Positions 23,350 to 35,240 are shown, numbered from the stretch's first letter. The stretch is 64,000 nucleotides of DNA from Limnanthes douglasii subsp. nivea (GCA_036936605.1 JAUPFV010000005.1:233707770-233771769); one strand, 5' to 3'. A program made the numbers and translations. The notes: generated by a model not told the origin, from the sequence alone.

Positions 23350-24960
23350 TAATTTAGAACCAGCAAGAAATGTTATTCGGATAGATCCGAATGAGCAGAA
23401 TGTTCCACCTCATGAGATGGAAGGTGCAAGATAAAACAATGAGTATACTATCGAGGAACGAGACCAGTTGAGGGCTGAAATAGAGGCACTGAGAGTAATA
23501 AAACAATCAGAAAAAGAAGTTAAGGAAAAGTCTGGATCGTCAGTACTCCACCACATTGACAATCCTGGAATAAACGAGCAGTTTTTGAAAACCCATCTAG
23601 TTCCAAGAAGACACACCGATCTAAGCCTGTTGAGATTTCTGCATCTGAGTCCTCCAGAAGCACATCAAATGAGGCAGAACTTGAAGAATCATTATCTTTA
23701 ACTAGTGATGAAGGAAGATCTAAAAAAAATGAGGTTGACAAAAAAATATTCAAGAAAGAGGGATATGCATTGCAGGCTTAAGAAGCACCATGATAAGGGT
23801 AAGAGGTCAGCCAATAAGCATATTGATCAGTTGATGATTGATCCATTTTCCTTTCAGTCCGAACCATGTATTTTTGCAACCCCTAATAAAAATACTGTTT
23901 TTAGCCGTAGTAAAAATTGGAGGCAATCACCTTTGTTCGTAAAAATACTCTCCGGACATCTTCCTAAGAGGTTTGATAGCTTCAAGATGGATAAATACGA
24001 TGGGACTCGAGATCCGGACAACCATCTGGAATAGATCAAGAACTTCATGATGAATTTTGACGACGATGACAAGCTACTGTGTAGGGCCTTCTCCCAAACT
24101 TTCAGGGGAAGTTCCTTCAAATGGTAAAACTGTCTCCTTCAGGGGTGTATAAGAAATTTTGATACGTTTTGGGTTGCCTTCCGGAGGCAATTTGTTGGAA
24201 GTAAGGAACTTAAGGGTAATGGGGACACTATTATCCATTGTGTTCAGGAACCAAGCGAGTCCCTAAAAGAGTACATTAATCGTTTTGTGAACAAAAAGAA
24301 TGGGCTACCAGACTGCTTTGAACAAGTTGCAATTGCTTTCCTTAGACAAGGTTTAAATCCACGAAATCTAGTCGATTCAGTGACTCGGAAGAAGGCTATG
24401 ACCTAGGGTGGTTTGTTGAATCAAGTGGGAAAGTAAATCAACATAAAACAGACCAAGAAAACCAGAGTACACTGCCAAGTGACATCTACTACTACAACAA
24501 CAACTCCTCAAGCTACTAACCAGTCCGGTTATAGGGAAAAGGAGACTGGACAGAGGTCCAACCGGTCAAGGCATAATCAGTCCAACCAAACTTAGAGCCA
24601 ACAAACCAGAAGTAAGAGGGGGTCTTGGGTTCAGCATGAGTGGTTTTCTTAGTTAGGGGAGAGTGTGGCTACAATTTATGACAGGATTAAGAATGAGGTG
24701 CATTTTAGAAAACCAACATCATTGTAGTCCCCCAGAGAAAACCAGAGCACTCGCTTCTGCCAATATCACAATGACATAGGCCATGATCCTCACGATTGTA
24801 TAGCCTTGAAGCAGGAGGTCCAGAACCTTATTGAAAGGGAAAAGTTGGGGTCCTACGTCAAAAATTAAGGGGGAAACAGACCGGATAATACGCAAACCAA
24901 TGCTCCCCAGACTAATCCTTCGAACAATCCTGGAATATCTACACAAGGGAGTGCAATGGT
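23350..24960 (+). pseudogene. gag of element B (broken)
   Basis: Pieces in different frames give EYTIEERDQLRAEIEAL (23440-23500), a Ser/Arg-rich linker, the Gag core (HLPKRFDSFKMDKYDG near 23957; NHLEXIKNFMMNFDDDDKLL with a TAG; FRRQFVGSKELKGNGDT near 24177) and a nucleocapsid-type motif CQYHNDIGHDPHDC (near 24760-24800). Order and spacing match gag of element L. At least five stops or shifts are visible. Confidence 0.82.
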
Positions 24961-25059
24961 AATTGTTGAAAGATTTGATGTAGACTCAGAGTATTTTGAT
25001 CGAGATCTGAGTCAAAATTAGGTGGGGGTGATAACAGAAAATAACAAATGAGTTTCCGA

Positions 25060-25720
25060 TCTGATTAGCGTTTTTGAGTCACTAACTATTTTCGGAAGGG
25101 ATACAGTGACTGCGCCTTCTACTTCATCAAGGAAAAGGCCTTTCCACAATTTGGCCACCTAGTTGGATGGTAGAATGTACACCCACCAGTGTCAATCCCC
25201 ATCCCCATTTATAGTTTTTGATGAGGATGACCCGAGGGACATTGCAAGACCTCATGAAGATGCAGTGGTAATAGGGGCTTCAATAGGGGGAAACGATATA
25301 CGCCGGATTCTGATGGATACAGAAAGTTCGGTAAACATCCTGTTTTTAAGATCCTACAAGAAAATGAGGAACCATTCGGTTATATAATGTTCAAATAGAA
25401 CCATTGTTGGCTTCACAGGAATTTTTGAAGATGTGATTGGGGAGTTCAAAGAGGAAGTATTATTGGGCAAGGGACCTTTTAAAACGATGGTAAGAGTATT
25501 ATTTGTTGTGGTGGATTGCCCAACATCTTACAATGCAATATTTGGGAGGTCTTGGCTCTCTAGAATACATGTTCTGGCCTCTACGGTCCATCAATTTTTA
25601 AAGTATGTTGTTCAGGGACAAGTATATATTATCCGGAGCAGCCAGAATATAGCCAGAGAATGCTATGCAACAGCCCTTGCCCCTAAGTCTCTAGGGGCAG
25701 TCAGAGTTAACAAAAATTAG
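25060..25720 (+). pseudogene. Aspartic protease of element B (catalytic Gly replaced, stop after core)
   Basis: Linker RKRPFHNLAT and PSPFIVFDEDDPRDIA are followed by the protease core at 25310-25390, where the expected DTG triad reads DTE (MDTESSVNILFL). A stop follows at about 25385. The second half (25433-25720) encodes FKEEVLLGKGPFKTMVRVLF and FGRSWLSRIHVLASTVHQF. The Gly-to-Glu change would by itself disable the enzyme. Confidence 0.8.
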
Positions 25721-25779
25721 CAGCTATTGGAGCCTTCCGTTGAGGAAAATGAAATTAATGATCCAGGGAGGCTCCCAAT

Positions 25780-27700
25780 GTTATAATACTGATTGAGGAT
25801 ATTGAAACCCACTCCATCGTAGAGGGCAATAATGTTAAGATTCGTTCCAAGCTGGCACCAGGATTAAAGCACAGATTATTATCCTTTTTAATGGATAATC
25901 AACATGTTTTTGCATGGTATAATAATAATGTCACTAGAGTGCCAGCAGATATTATTTCCCATAAGTTGTCAATCCCGAGTGATATTGCACTAGTTGTACA
26001 GAAGATGAAGGTTTTTTTCTAAGGAAAAAATAGATGTGATTATTCAAGAAGTTGCCCGTTTAACCAAGATGGGTCACATTGAAGAATCTAAATACCTTTT
26101 TTGGACTGCCAACCCTGTTTTAGTCAAGAAAAAGAATTACAAGTGGAGCATGTGCATTGATTTCACTGACCTTAATAGGGCATACCCTAAAGATCTTTAT
26201 CATGTCCCTCAGATAGATCAGTTGGTGAATTCTACCTCTGGAAACAAACTATTATCCTTCAAGGATGCTTTCTTAGGGTACAACCAGATACAATTAGATT
26301 CAAAGGATTAAGATCACACTACTCTCATCAAAGACATAGGTCTTCATTGTTATAGAGTGATGTCGCTCGGATTGAAATTTGCTGGGGCCACTTATCAATT
26401 GTTAGTGAATAGAGCTTTTGCTAATCAGATTGGCAGAAACATAGAGGTTTAGATAGATGATGTGATGGTTAAAATCTTGGATGAAGATTCACATATATCC
26501 AAACTTCAAGAAACGTTCTCCAATTTTGAGGCTTTAAATTTAAAATTGAACCCTAAGAAATGTGTATTTGGGGTCCGATCTGGATCAACTTAATGCCTTA
26601 CTAGCAATGGACCTCCTCATAATATTAAAGAAGTTCAAAGACTGACAAGACGATTGGCTGCATTGGATAGGTTTATCTCATGATCATCAGACAAGTGTGC
26701 TCCATTCTTCCAAGTATTGAGGAATGTTAAAAAATTCAATTGGTCTCCATAGTGTGACCATGCTTTTATTAAAATCAATAAACATTTATCCTCACCTAAA
26801 ACTCTTTTCAAACATGTTCGGGGAAAGCTCTATGTGTATCTAGCTGTATCAGAATATATAATAAGTGTTGCGCTAGTAAGAGATTTGGAAAATTACCCTC
26901 GTCCTGTGTATTACATCAGTAAGAGTCTGTTGGATGCTGGAAGAAGATATTTGAAGTTGTAAAAATTGGCATTGGCCTTAATAATTGCAGCAACAAAGAT
27001 GAGACCATACTTCCAAGCTCATTCCATTATTGTTCGAACATCTTTCCCCTTGAAAAGCGTTCTCTAGAAAGCTGATGTGTCAAGCAGAGTGACCAAGTGG
27101 TCAGTGGAGCTGCGTGATTACAATATTCACTTTGCACCTCGAAAAACAATTAAAGCCCAATCAGTGGCTGACTTCTTAGTAGAATTCATGCTGATAGATC
27201 CTCCGGACAGGAATCAGAAAACTGATCTAACAAATAATAGGTAGTTTGAACTGATGGTGGATCAAATACTATGGGATGTGGAGCTGGGGTTTTTCTAACT
27301 TCTCCATATGGTGACAATATGTACCAGGCCATATGTTTTGGGTTTAGAACTTCTAAAAACGAGTCAGAATATGAAGTAGCCATAACTGGTCTTACGCTGG
27401 CTCTCTTTTGTGGGGAAAAGAGAGTCCGGTAAACGAGGGATTCCCAATTGTTGATTCATCATGTTCAGGGGAAATCTGAAGCAAATAAAGAACAATTGAT
27501 TAAATACTTGCTTATGTTAAAAGAAGTTACCACAAACTTAAAAAATATCTTGTATGAGCACATTCCTAGATCGGAAAACACTATTGCAGACTCTTTAGCA
27601 ACTATAGCCTATTCTGAATCTTACCCATGGATTCTTATGCAAGAATGTCTATCCATACAGACAGGTCAAGAAAAAGAGAGTGAAGATATATAAACATACT
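25780..27700 (+). pseudogene. Reverse transcriptase / RNase H of element B (stop in catalytic motif, internal deletion)
   Basis: RT core pieces lie at 26036-26311 (TANPVLVKKKNYKW, MCIDFTDLNRAYPK). The polymerase motif near 26450 reads stop-IDD because a TAG (26450-26452) replaces the Tyr codon. Near 26578 a deletion removes the segment that in L and D reads LGYVIS through DPD. RNase H follows at 27241-27690 (TDGGSNTMGCGAG, SEYEVAITGL, HIPRSENTIADSLATIAYSES). Non-functional. Confidence 0.82.
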
Positions 27701-28920
27701 CGTTATTTAACTTAAATATTGGAGATATGCTCTTCTCCAATACATCTCCGATGGGATATTGCCTCCGGATAAAGCTATGGGAAAAAAGATCAAGTACAAG
27801 GCTCCTCGTTTCTTGATATTAAGACAAGTTCTTTACAAGAAATCTTTCAGCAGGCCTCTCCTACGTTGCTTATGATTTGAAGAATCTCAAGTTGTATTAT
27901 TTGAGCTACATAATGGAGAAGGCTTTACACACTCTGGCTATAGAGCCTTAACCAGAAGAGTCGTAGTAGCAGGATACTACTGGCCAACCATAATGGCAGA
28001 TGCTAAAGAGATGGTGAAAAAGTGTGATCCTTGTCAAAAGTATAGAAATGAAATTTATGTGCCACCAGTTGCTATGGAATCCATATCTGAACCAATACCT
28101 TTTTCCAGATGGGGTATGGATCTAGTTGGGCCTCTTCTTATGGCATCCGGTGGATATGGAACAATCATAGTCGCTATTGATTATTTTTCTAAGTGGATAA
28201 AGACAATTCCTTTTGCTGGAACCACTTCAAAGGCAGTTATTAAATTTATCTTATCTAACATATGTTGCAGATTTGGGGTTCCCTGGAAGATTACTACAGA
28301 CAATGGGCCACAGTTTGATAATAAAGACATGGAAGATTTTTGTACCTCCATAGGAATTTAACATTGTTTTTTTTCTCATTTCCACCCTCAAACGAATAGC
28401 CTGGTTGAGGTAGAAAATAGAACAATCTTATCCGGATTAAAAAAAACATTGGAAGGAGCTGCAGGAAAGTGGCCAAGTTATCTACAAGAAGTATTATGGG
28501 CTTACCAAACTACACCTGGGGCTGCCATACAAGAGTCTCATTTTGCTATGGTATATATGATGGATGCAATTACTCCCATGGAAGCTACTTTACCATCTCA
28601 CAGAGTTCAGAACTATTCCGAACAGGCTAATGACATAACAGTTAGGAATCAATTAGATTTAATCAAAGAAAAAAGAGCTAAAGCACATCTGAGAACAACG
28701 CATTACCAAGGCTTGATGAGGAGCAGATTTGCCTCCAAAGTTAAAAGAATGGATTTTCAAATAGGGGACAAGGTTTTAAGAAATGTCTTTTTACACATTA
28801 AGGAAAAACAGTTTGGTAAAATCGCTCCAAACTGGGACCACCATATATGGTATGTGAGAAGGTTAAATCAGGAACATAGAGGCTCCAAGACAAAGAAGGG
28901 AGAGCACTAAAACACCTATG
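27700..28920 (+). pseudogene. Integrase of element B (broken)
   Basis: The HHCC zinc-binding module spans about 27900-28045 (ELHNGEGFTHSGYRALT, KKCDPCQKY). The core at 27993-28361 carries the catalytic Asp of AIDYFSKW and of TDNGPQFDN. A stop at about 28361 precedes the segment with the Glu region. The C-terminal part (28449-28910) has AGKWPSYLQEVLWAYQTTP and RSRFASKVKRMDFQIGDKVL. It would insert the cDNA copy into host DNA. Confidence 0.83.
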
Positions 28921-29035
28921 AAATATTGAACATCTCAGGTTTTACTTAGAATATAACTCTTTTATAAATATTTACTTTTTAAATATCAATGTAAATATTA
29001 AAGGGCATACTCTTTCCTACCCTGGTGGCACGAGG

Positions 29036-29050
29036 AGGTTTTAATGAGGT
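29036..29050 (+). promoter_or_regulatory. Conserved post-pol motif, element B
   Basis: AGGTTTTAATGAGGT, preceded by a purine-rich GAGG and a TTTCCTACCCTGGTGG block, lies about 100 bp after the pol remnant. The same 15 bases occur after pol in element D (61980-61994) and element A (33624-33638, minus strand). Function unknown; a central polypurine tract or an end signal for the antisense transcript are possibilities. Confidence 0.55.
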
Positions 29051-29368
29051 GTCCGGGGTTTTCAATAATACATGGTGCCTTATTCAAAAGTCTGGTGCAA
29101 TTTTGTTTCAGTTCGGATATTAAATACTTATTCAACACCCCGGCTCTCAAGTATTTTTGAGTTGATCAGATATGTTAAACACTTGATCACATTTATTAAA
29201 CACATGTGGTCGAAGATGTTGGATACTTTTGTTCAACACATTTGAAATATTAAAGGCTATTTAAATATTGGCCATAAAAGAGTTAAACAAAATTTAAACA
29301 AAGGGGAATATGATAATTAGAATCTGATCGGACTAAAACCGATCTCTGATACACACAAAATGGCTTGA

Positions 29369-32273
29369 TTATTCAAGGAATTTAAAGTTTTCTAGTGTAA
29401 AGGTTAAACAAACATTACAACAAAATGCCTTGGCAATCCAAGGAATTTTGTTCATTTCGGTATTTTCTTCACCACCATCTTGTTTGGGACTTTTGAGTTC
29501 AGCACTTGAACTCTCACCCACTTCTTCATCGTTTTCGGATTCTATCCCACTGGAGTAGTTGTGCTTGTCAATATTATCCATCGTATGGAAAGAGAGATCA
29601 TCATAGTCCATATATTCCACAGAGGGCCAAACGTCCTCTTAGGAAAGGTCCCAAGGAACCGTAAGACCATATTAGACTTGATTCTATCATCCCTCTTCTC
29701 CAGAGAATCCACTACTTCGCTAGCATACTTCGCTATCCTTACAACTATGGGTTGAGCTTGTTGGCATTTCAAGGAAGCTTTCTCTTCGGTCTTCTCTTGG
29801 ACAGTATTCTCCAACTTAACTTTGTCGTCGAATAAAGTCTGGATAGTCTTGTCCTTAGTTTGTAGTTTCTCCTTTAAAGCTGTGATATCATTTGAGGAAG
29901 AAGTCTCCAGATTGGAGTACTTAGTTTGGATTTATTTGCTGTTCTTTTCCGACTCAAGCAGTTGAGCAGCTAAATCCTCTTTTTCCTTCTTCAACAGTTT
30001 ATATGCTTTGCTGAGCGCTAAGAAGATCGTTCGTCAAGCTTTGCTTTTTTTTGGTCAGGGTGTTGACGGTAACAGTTTGATCCCTCACTTGTCTATCCAG
30101 ATCAAGTACTGGACGAATGTAGCCCAAGAGGGCATGGCTTATGGTATCTTGCTCGTTAGATACCGCATAAGTCTCACCATTGTGGGTCACAACAGTGGAC
30201 GTGTTGGGAGGACGTTAAGGCCCCGCGAAATCATCTTTTTCCAAATCATTAAAATATATATTAATGTTCTGAAAAACGTCACGGTTTACCTCTTCGTTAC
30301 CATCACCAGTAGCCTGTTTGGAATAGAGATTAGGTGGAATTTCCTCTTGTAAGGTAGGACCAACAGGATTTGGAGGAGGGATTTCGAAAGGACGAAAAAT
30401 TATCTCTGATCCTAGAGTAACTTTCTTTTTCTTGGCAGCCTCGTCACTACTGGCCTTACGTTTCTTATCTTTCTTCGAAATATTTGGTGGGTTGTCTCAC
30501 CCACCAACCTTTTTGATAGTAACTTCTACTGCTTCTAGTAGAGCAGCATTAATGCCTCATTAGTTCTCCAAACCGGCCCCTTCAGTGGTTGTTTGAGGTG
30601 GGTCTGTTGTAGTATCCTTTTTTTTGTTTTTCATCTTGTTCAAATGATTTGAGGCTTTACCCCTGGAAGGCAGGTAAAGTTTAGCATCTTTGGCCTCTCT
30701 CCTACTTAAGATGACATCTGCAGGATGAGAGGTGGTCAACTTTTCCCAGGATAGGTATCTTCTCCCTATGGTGTTCAACATATGAGACCTCATAAAGTTC
30801 CCTGATGTGAAGCAGTTGTGGAAAGCGTTGCCCCATTTCTCCAAGGCCCAAAAGTTTAGTTTGGCACAGGTATCCCGACCTGCCTAAACATAATCCGAAA
30901 AATCCTTCAGAAACACTAAGAAGAGATATAAATCAGTCCGGAAGATTAACATAATACTTGAAAGATTAAAAAGGATATAAAAGGAACTCACCAATACTCT
31001 TCCGGCGACTGGTCAGCTGGCTTGGGTTTGAGTCAACCTTGATCTTTTTCCCATTCTCCCAAGCCTCACTTATGGATAAGAACTGCGTCCACCACGACTT
31101 TTCTGAATCTATGATATCATTCAATACCTTGTACTTATTCCCCATGTTGTAGTGGTAAGAAGGGGATGTGATGATTCTTACACAAGTTTTCCACAACAGA
31201 AAAATCTTGCGTTGGTAGTGGAATCTTAGACAACCTGGATGCCATGATGCTGGCCAGTAGGGTATACAAAGCGTTGGGGCTCAATTAGGTGGAACATAGC
31301 TCGGTCAGTTGGAAGTACTTGACTATCTCTAGATCTAAAGGAAACTGGAGTCCCCAGTTCAGCACTTCTGTATAGACTACCAGTTCATTGGGTTTGCAGA
31401 CCATCAAAGTTTATGGGGTGACTGGAATTCTCACCTTCACAGAATCTGGGATTCCCCACTTAGTACGAATACAACCCAGTACAACAGTGTGGGTGTATAC
31501 GTAGGCTATATTTTGAATGGACATCAAATACTTCACACTAAACTTCTTGAAGCTTGGCCAACTCTCTACCCTCCAGAATCTCCGGAAGTGCATCTGAATG
31601 AGTCAAACCTACTTTGGTCTTGCCCTTCCGATCTGTAGTTGTATCCTCTGTTTGACTGGATGCCTTAAAATGAGCTTCATCTAGACTGTCCTCTATATGT
31701 TCTCTCATAATGGTGGAAGGTCGTTCGGATAGATGTTTGAATGGCTTTTCGGATGGCTGTTTAGATGGCTGTTCAGATAATCTGGTTTCTGCCAGGGGCT
31801 ACTGTTCAGATGGTTTGATTTTTGCCACATGTTTTACTGCCTGCGAATTAAAGGGTTTTGAAGAGGTAGGTGTGTACTTTGATTTGGACTGACGAGTGAC
31901 TCGGCATGTGGGTTAATTTCTCCAAAGATTTCTTATTTGACCCCATTGCGATAAAAGGCGAGGGTTTTCTAATGTTGGGTACAACTTTTTCTTTAGGGAG
32001 AGGGTTTTAGGACTCCTGAACAGAGGACCCTAATGGAAGAGGTGAAAGGCTTGTGACAAAGGGAAATTTTCTAACGTTGGAAGCTTTTGAGGATGATGAA
32101 CCCTGGTCTGTAGTCATTTGTGGTTGATTGTTTCCTTCACCAAGAGAAACAGGAAGGCCATCAGGAATGCGTTCGTCTCTTGTAACTTTTCTTGCTTTTT
32201 CTAACTCGGATAAGTTCAACCAACCTCCTTTTACTAGAGCGTTTTTTGCTGTGAACATATATGACCCAAGCAC
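29369..32273 (-). pseudogene. Antisense gene of Tat element B (two exons, degraded)
   Basis: Between pol and the 3' LTR, minus strand. The N-terminus (32273 downward) has VLGSYMFTAKNALVKGG, aligning with the FG[SA]YDYF motif of copies A and C. The conserved core near 31000-31196 reads YKVLNDIIDSEKSWW and FLSISEAWENGKKIK. The intron is 30916-30991. Exon 2 has KWGNAFHNCFTSGNFMRSH and a Lys-rich stretch, then a heptad-rich segment (29800-30190) and an acidic tail ESSSAELKSPKQDGG. Stops include one in exon 2 at YVXAGRDTC. The family resembles plant 'gypsy-type transposase' proteins of unknown role. A TATA box lies at 32349-32354. Confidence 0.72.
30916..30991 (-). other. Predicted phase-1 intron in antisense gene B (76 bp)
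   Basis: Donor ATTG|GTGAGT at 30991 and acceptor TTCTTAG at 30916. The exon join gives VFLKDFSDYV, matching ILPKEYTGYM of copy D. The donor is 12 codons plus one base after the conserved NPS. Confidence 0.8.
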
Positions 32274-32348
32274 GAATTTGAAGATGAATTAAGTTTTCTC
32301 TCACTAGGAATGTTTATAACTTTTAAAGACAATGAAACAATAAGAAGG

Positions 32349-32354
32349 TTTATA
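32349..32354 (-). promoter_or_regulatory. TATA box upstream of antisense gene B
   Basis: TATAAA in CATATAAACCTTC on the minus strand, about 75 bp upstream of the frame at 32273. Confidence 0.55.
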
Positions 32355-32702
32355 TGTAGCAATAAAAATGGAAGTTACCTAGGAGAAGGTAAATCAATTT
32401 GGGTAATGATTAAAAGCTACAAGGTATGGAAGTTAAAGCCTAGGTAACCTTATAGCCTAGTAGGTACGAGAGTCTACGAGAAAAACGGCTGAGAGGTCGT
32501 ACCAAAGGCTGACACGTATCCTATGATTGAAAAAAGACTCTTAGAATTTTGAATTGAGAAATTAGTTCCACCAAAATTCGAACAAAGTCACTCTTGAAGG
32601 AAAAGTTTACAGTTCAGACGCAACAACAGATCGGAGAATGTTGGTATTTATTTTTAAGAGTTAGCTCTTCCAAAAGTTCTTTGGAAGAACTAAAGAGGTT
32701 AC

Positions 32703-33069
32703 TCATGAGATCAGATATTTTAGCTATTGTGTCTTGACTTAATCTGATGGGCAGTTCAGATGATGACCACTATTATAACAAACAGAATAGGACAAACGTG
32801 ATAAATGTTGACTAAGCTGGTTGTTGGTCACTTCAAACCAGATTACTAATGGGTCCTTAAACTTGACCCGACTTCACTATCCGACCCAATAAGTTCATGG
32901 GTCAATAATTAATTATACATATCCCAACCGATTTCATTAATGAGGGTAATCGGAATTTACTGCTAGCACACAACTTAATTATCTCACTACCCACTACTCT
33001 AAACATTAAATTTTACAAACATCCAAAACACTTTGCAAAATTACCCTCATACAGAAATAAACCACATCA
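32703..33069 (+). repeat. 3' LTR of element B
   Basis: 367 bp, starts TCATGAGATCAG (TG mutated to TC) and ends CCACATCA, followed directly by target copy AAGAT (33070-33074). Confidence 0.93.
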
Positions 33070-33289
33070 AAGATAACTAATTTTTGTTTCCCCTTTTTGT
33101 GGCTGTTATTTTGGCGAATACTTATGTACTTTGCATTCAAAGCCTGTTTTGTAACCCTTGGATTAATTCTAATGCACAAGTATTTTGCTTCGTCTATATT
33201 CATTTGTTTTACTATAAAAACTTATAATTTTGTAAACCCAGTTATGTACACCTCGAAATATAACATACATCATAACCAAACTTGGAATT

Positions 33290-33500
33290 TTTTTATGAAG
33301 ATACTAGAACCTCGAATTTCATTGGTGTGTTTAAAGAATGTTAACACCTTAAATGCAAATAGTGCATTTAGAGAACGTAGAACTTTGAAGAATACAATGC
33401 GTTTATCGAACGTATCACTTCGAACAATAAAGTGCATTTAGAGAAGGTTGCACCTCAAAAAATACAGTGCGTTTGAAGAACGTAACAGTTCAGAAATATT
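33290..33500. repeat. 35-bp tandem repeat in the pol-antisense spacer of element A, about 6 units
   Basis: The core TGC[AG]TTTAGAGAACGT (or variants) recurs at 33328, 33363, 33398, 33433 and 33468, exactly 35 bp apart, with a weaker unit at about 33293. Alternating units carry TGCATTTA and TGCGTTTA. Confidence 0.85.
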
Positions 33501-33559
33501 ACTCTTGGTCAACATCAAAAATGGTGAATCTTTGACTAGTTACCAAAATAATTCAAATA

Positions 33560-34640
33560 ATTATGTTTAAACAACCATTGGCCAATTAAGAATTTTATTA
33601 ATAACTTCGACTATTAACATGACACCTCATTAAAACCTATGTGGACCAACAGGGTAGGAAATAGTTTGTCAATTATTTAAAAAATCTCAAAATGATAGAA
33701 TCATCCCCAATACAATTTTAAATGTTCTATATTCCAAGGTTGTTGAAACATCCCCCCATGCGCATCACAATGTCAATTCGCGGCCATCTTGTCTCGGAAC
33801 TTATCTCTTGTATGGAAGAACACTTTCCATAAAACCTTATCATCAAATTTGAAATTATTTCTTTTCACCTTCGACTTATATCGACTTTTCAACAAAGTTT
33901 GGTAATGAACCGTATTTACATGTGCTATGACTCTTTCCTCTTCGATTAGATCAAAATCTTATCTTTTTACCTCTTCATTTAATTCCTTAGAATAATGTAA
34001 GACTCTATAAGAAGGGAATATAGATTCAACAGGGCTTACAACATCCATACCATACATCAAAGAAAAATGAGTTACATGAGTAGCCTGTCTAGGAGTTGTT
34101 TGATAAGCCTAAAACACTTCTTACAAGTAATTTGGCCATTTCCCTGCAGTTCCTGTCAAATTCTTCTTCAAGCCTTCTAAAATAGATCTATTTGTTACTT
34201 CTACTTGACCATTTCCTTGAGGATGAAAAGGTGTAGAAATTTTTTTTGTTATTCGCCTCGAAGCACAAAAAGAAGCCATCTCTCTATTGTTATATTGAGG
34301 ACCATTACTTGTGGTGATTTTTCGAGGAACCTTAAACCGACAACAAATATTATTCCCAATGAATTTAATAACATCCTTGGATTTTGTTCCAGACAACGAT
34401 TCAACCTCTGTCCCACTTCGAAAAATAATCAACCGTTACAATAATCACTTGACGTCTTCCGAAAACCATATACAGTGGTCCTACCAAATCTATTCCCCAT
34501 TTGTCAAAAGATATAGCTTTAGATATATACATAAATGGTACTACTGGTTTGTGAATAGAATTAGCAAAACATCGATCACAACCTCGAACTAAAACTTTGG
34601 CATCATTTATGAGCGAAAGCCAACAATATCCTGTCGATTT
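33560..34640 (-). pseudogene. Integrase C-terminal part of element A (broken)
   Basis: Minus-strand frames encode part of the zinc module (VRGCDRCFANSIHKPVVPF near 34560-34600), YISKAISFDKWGIDLVGP, ICCRFKVPRKITTSNGPQYN (34300-34370; the core Asp of TDNG is Ser), HPQGNGQVEVTNRSILEGLKK and a tail with HYQTLLKSRYKSKVKR and PWNIEHLKLYW. Stops and shifts throughout. The N-terminal side ends abruptly at BIR-flank sequence near 34637. Confidence 0.8.
33624..33638 (-). promoter_or_regulatory. Conserved post-pol motif, element A
   Basis: AGGTTTTAATGAGGT on the minus strand just after the integrase remnant, preceded by TTTCCTACCCTGTTGG as in element B. Confidence 0.55.
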
Positions 34641-35240
34641 AAGGTTTTGGTCTATAGCTGTTTGAAAGTATGCTTAGTAATTAAGACTGGACTTATGTTA
34701 ACACGATCTTTTATAATAAAAAAAAACTAACTTCAAAATTTTAGGATAGAATGACCCAAACTATAAGTAGGATGGTTTGTTATATAAGATTTTGGTGAAA
34801 TTTTTAACCCAAAAGTTTCTGCGTCTTCCACCGTTAAAATAATCATTTGACGTCGTCCAGAAACCATAGACACTGGTCCTACCAAATCTATTCCCCATTT
34901 GTCAAAAGATATAACTTTAGATATAGACATAAATGGTACTATTAGTTTGTGAATAGAATTAGCAAAGCATCAATTACTAAAACTTTGGCATCATTTATGA
35001 GCGAAAGCCAACAATATCCTGCCAAGATTTAAGGTTTTGGTCTATAACTGTTTGAAAGTATGATTAGTAATTACAACTGGACTTATGTTATAAAGAAGAA
35101 AAGCTAACTTCGAAATTTTAGGATAGAATGACCCAACTATAAGTAAGTAGGATACTTCAAAATTTTAGGATAGAATGACCCAACTATAAGTAAGTAGGAT
35201 GGTTTGTTATATAAGATTTTGGTGAAATTTTTAACTCACT
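34433..35240. repeat. 398-bp tandem duplication of an integrase-BIR-flank chimera
   Basis: CTACCAAATCTATTCCCCAT occurs at 34481 and again at 34879. The repeated unit holds element A integrase sequence followed by BIR 3'-flank sequence (AAGGTTTTGGTCTATA...), with the same junction in both copies. Within the second unit a 46-47-bp segment (AAATTTTAGGATAGAATGAC...) is further duplicated at about 35110-35205. Confidence 0.85.

Larger units (their letters stand above)
22940..33069 (+). mobile_element. Full-length Tat-lineage Ty3/gypsy retrotransposon 'B' (10.1 kb, TSD AAGAT)
   Basis: Paired LTRs (22940-23307 and 32703-33069), a primer-binding site, gag, protease, RT, RNase H and integrase on the plus strand, and an antisense gene on the minus strand before the 3' LTR. 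The 5-bp duplication AAGAT is at 22935-22939 and 33070-33074. The two LTRs differ at roughly 48 of 367 positions by eye, so the insertion is old. All coding parts have stops, frameshifts or deletions. It sits inside the antisense gene of element A. Confidence 0.93.
18726..34990 (-). mobile_element. Tat element 'A' (minus strand), split by element B and truncated at its pol
   Basis: Reading the minus strand: an integrase remnant (34990-33640), a spacer, then the antisense gene (plus strand 20058-22939, resuming at 33075), a polypurine tract (19022-19030) and the 3' LTR (18726-19021). Element B (22940-33069) interrupts it with a 5-bp target duplication. A hAT-like MITE (19324-19722) lies between the LTR and the antisense gene. 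The 5' LTR, gag, protease, RT and the N-terminal part of integrase are absent; the truncation point joins duplicated BIR flank. Confidence 0.8.

Noticed and set aside
29561..30352. Plus-strand frames of 64 and 114 codons in element B
   Set aside because: They are antisense shadows of the minus-strand antisense gene, whose protein is conserved among four copies.
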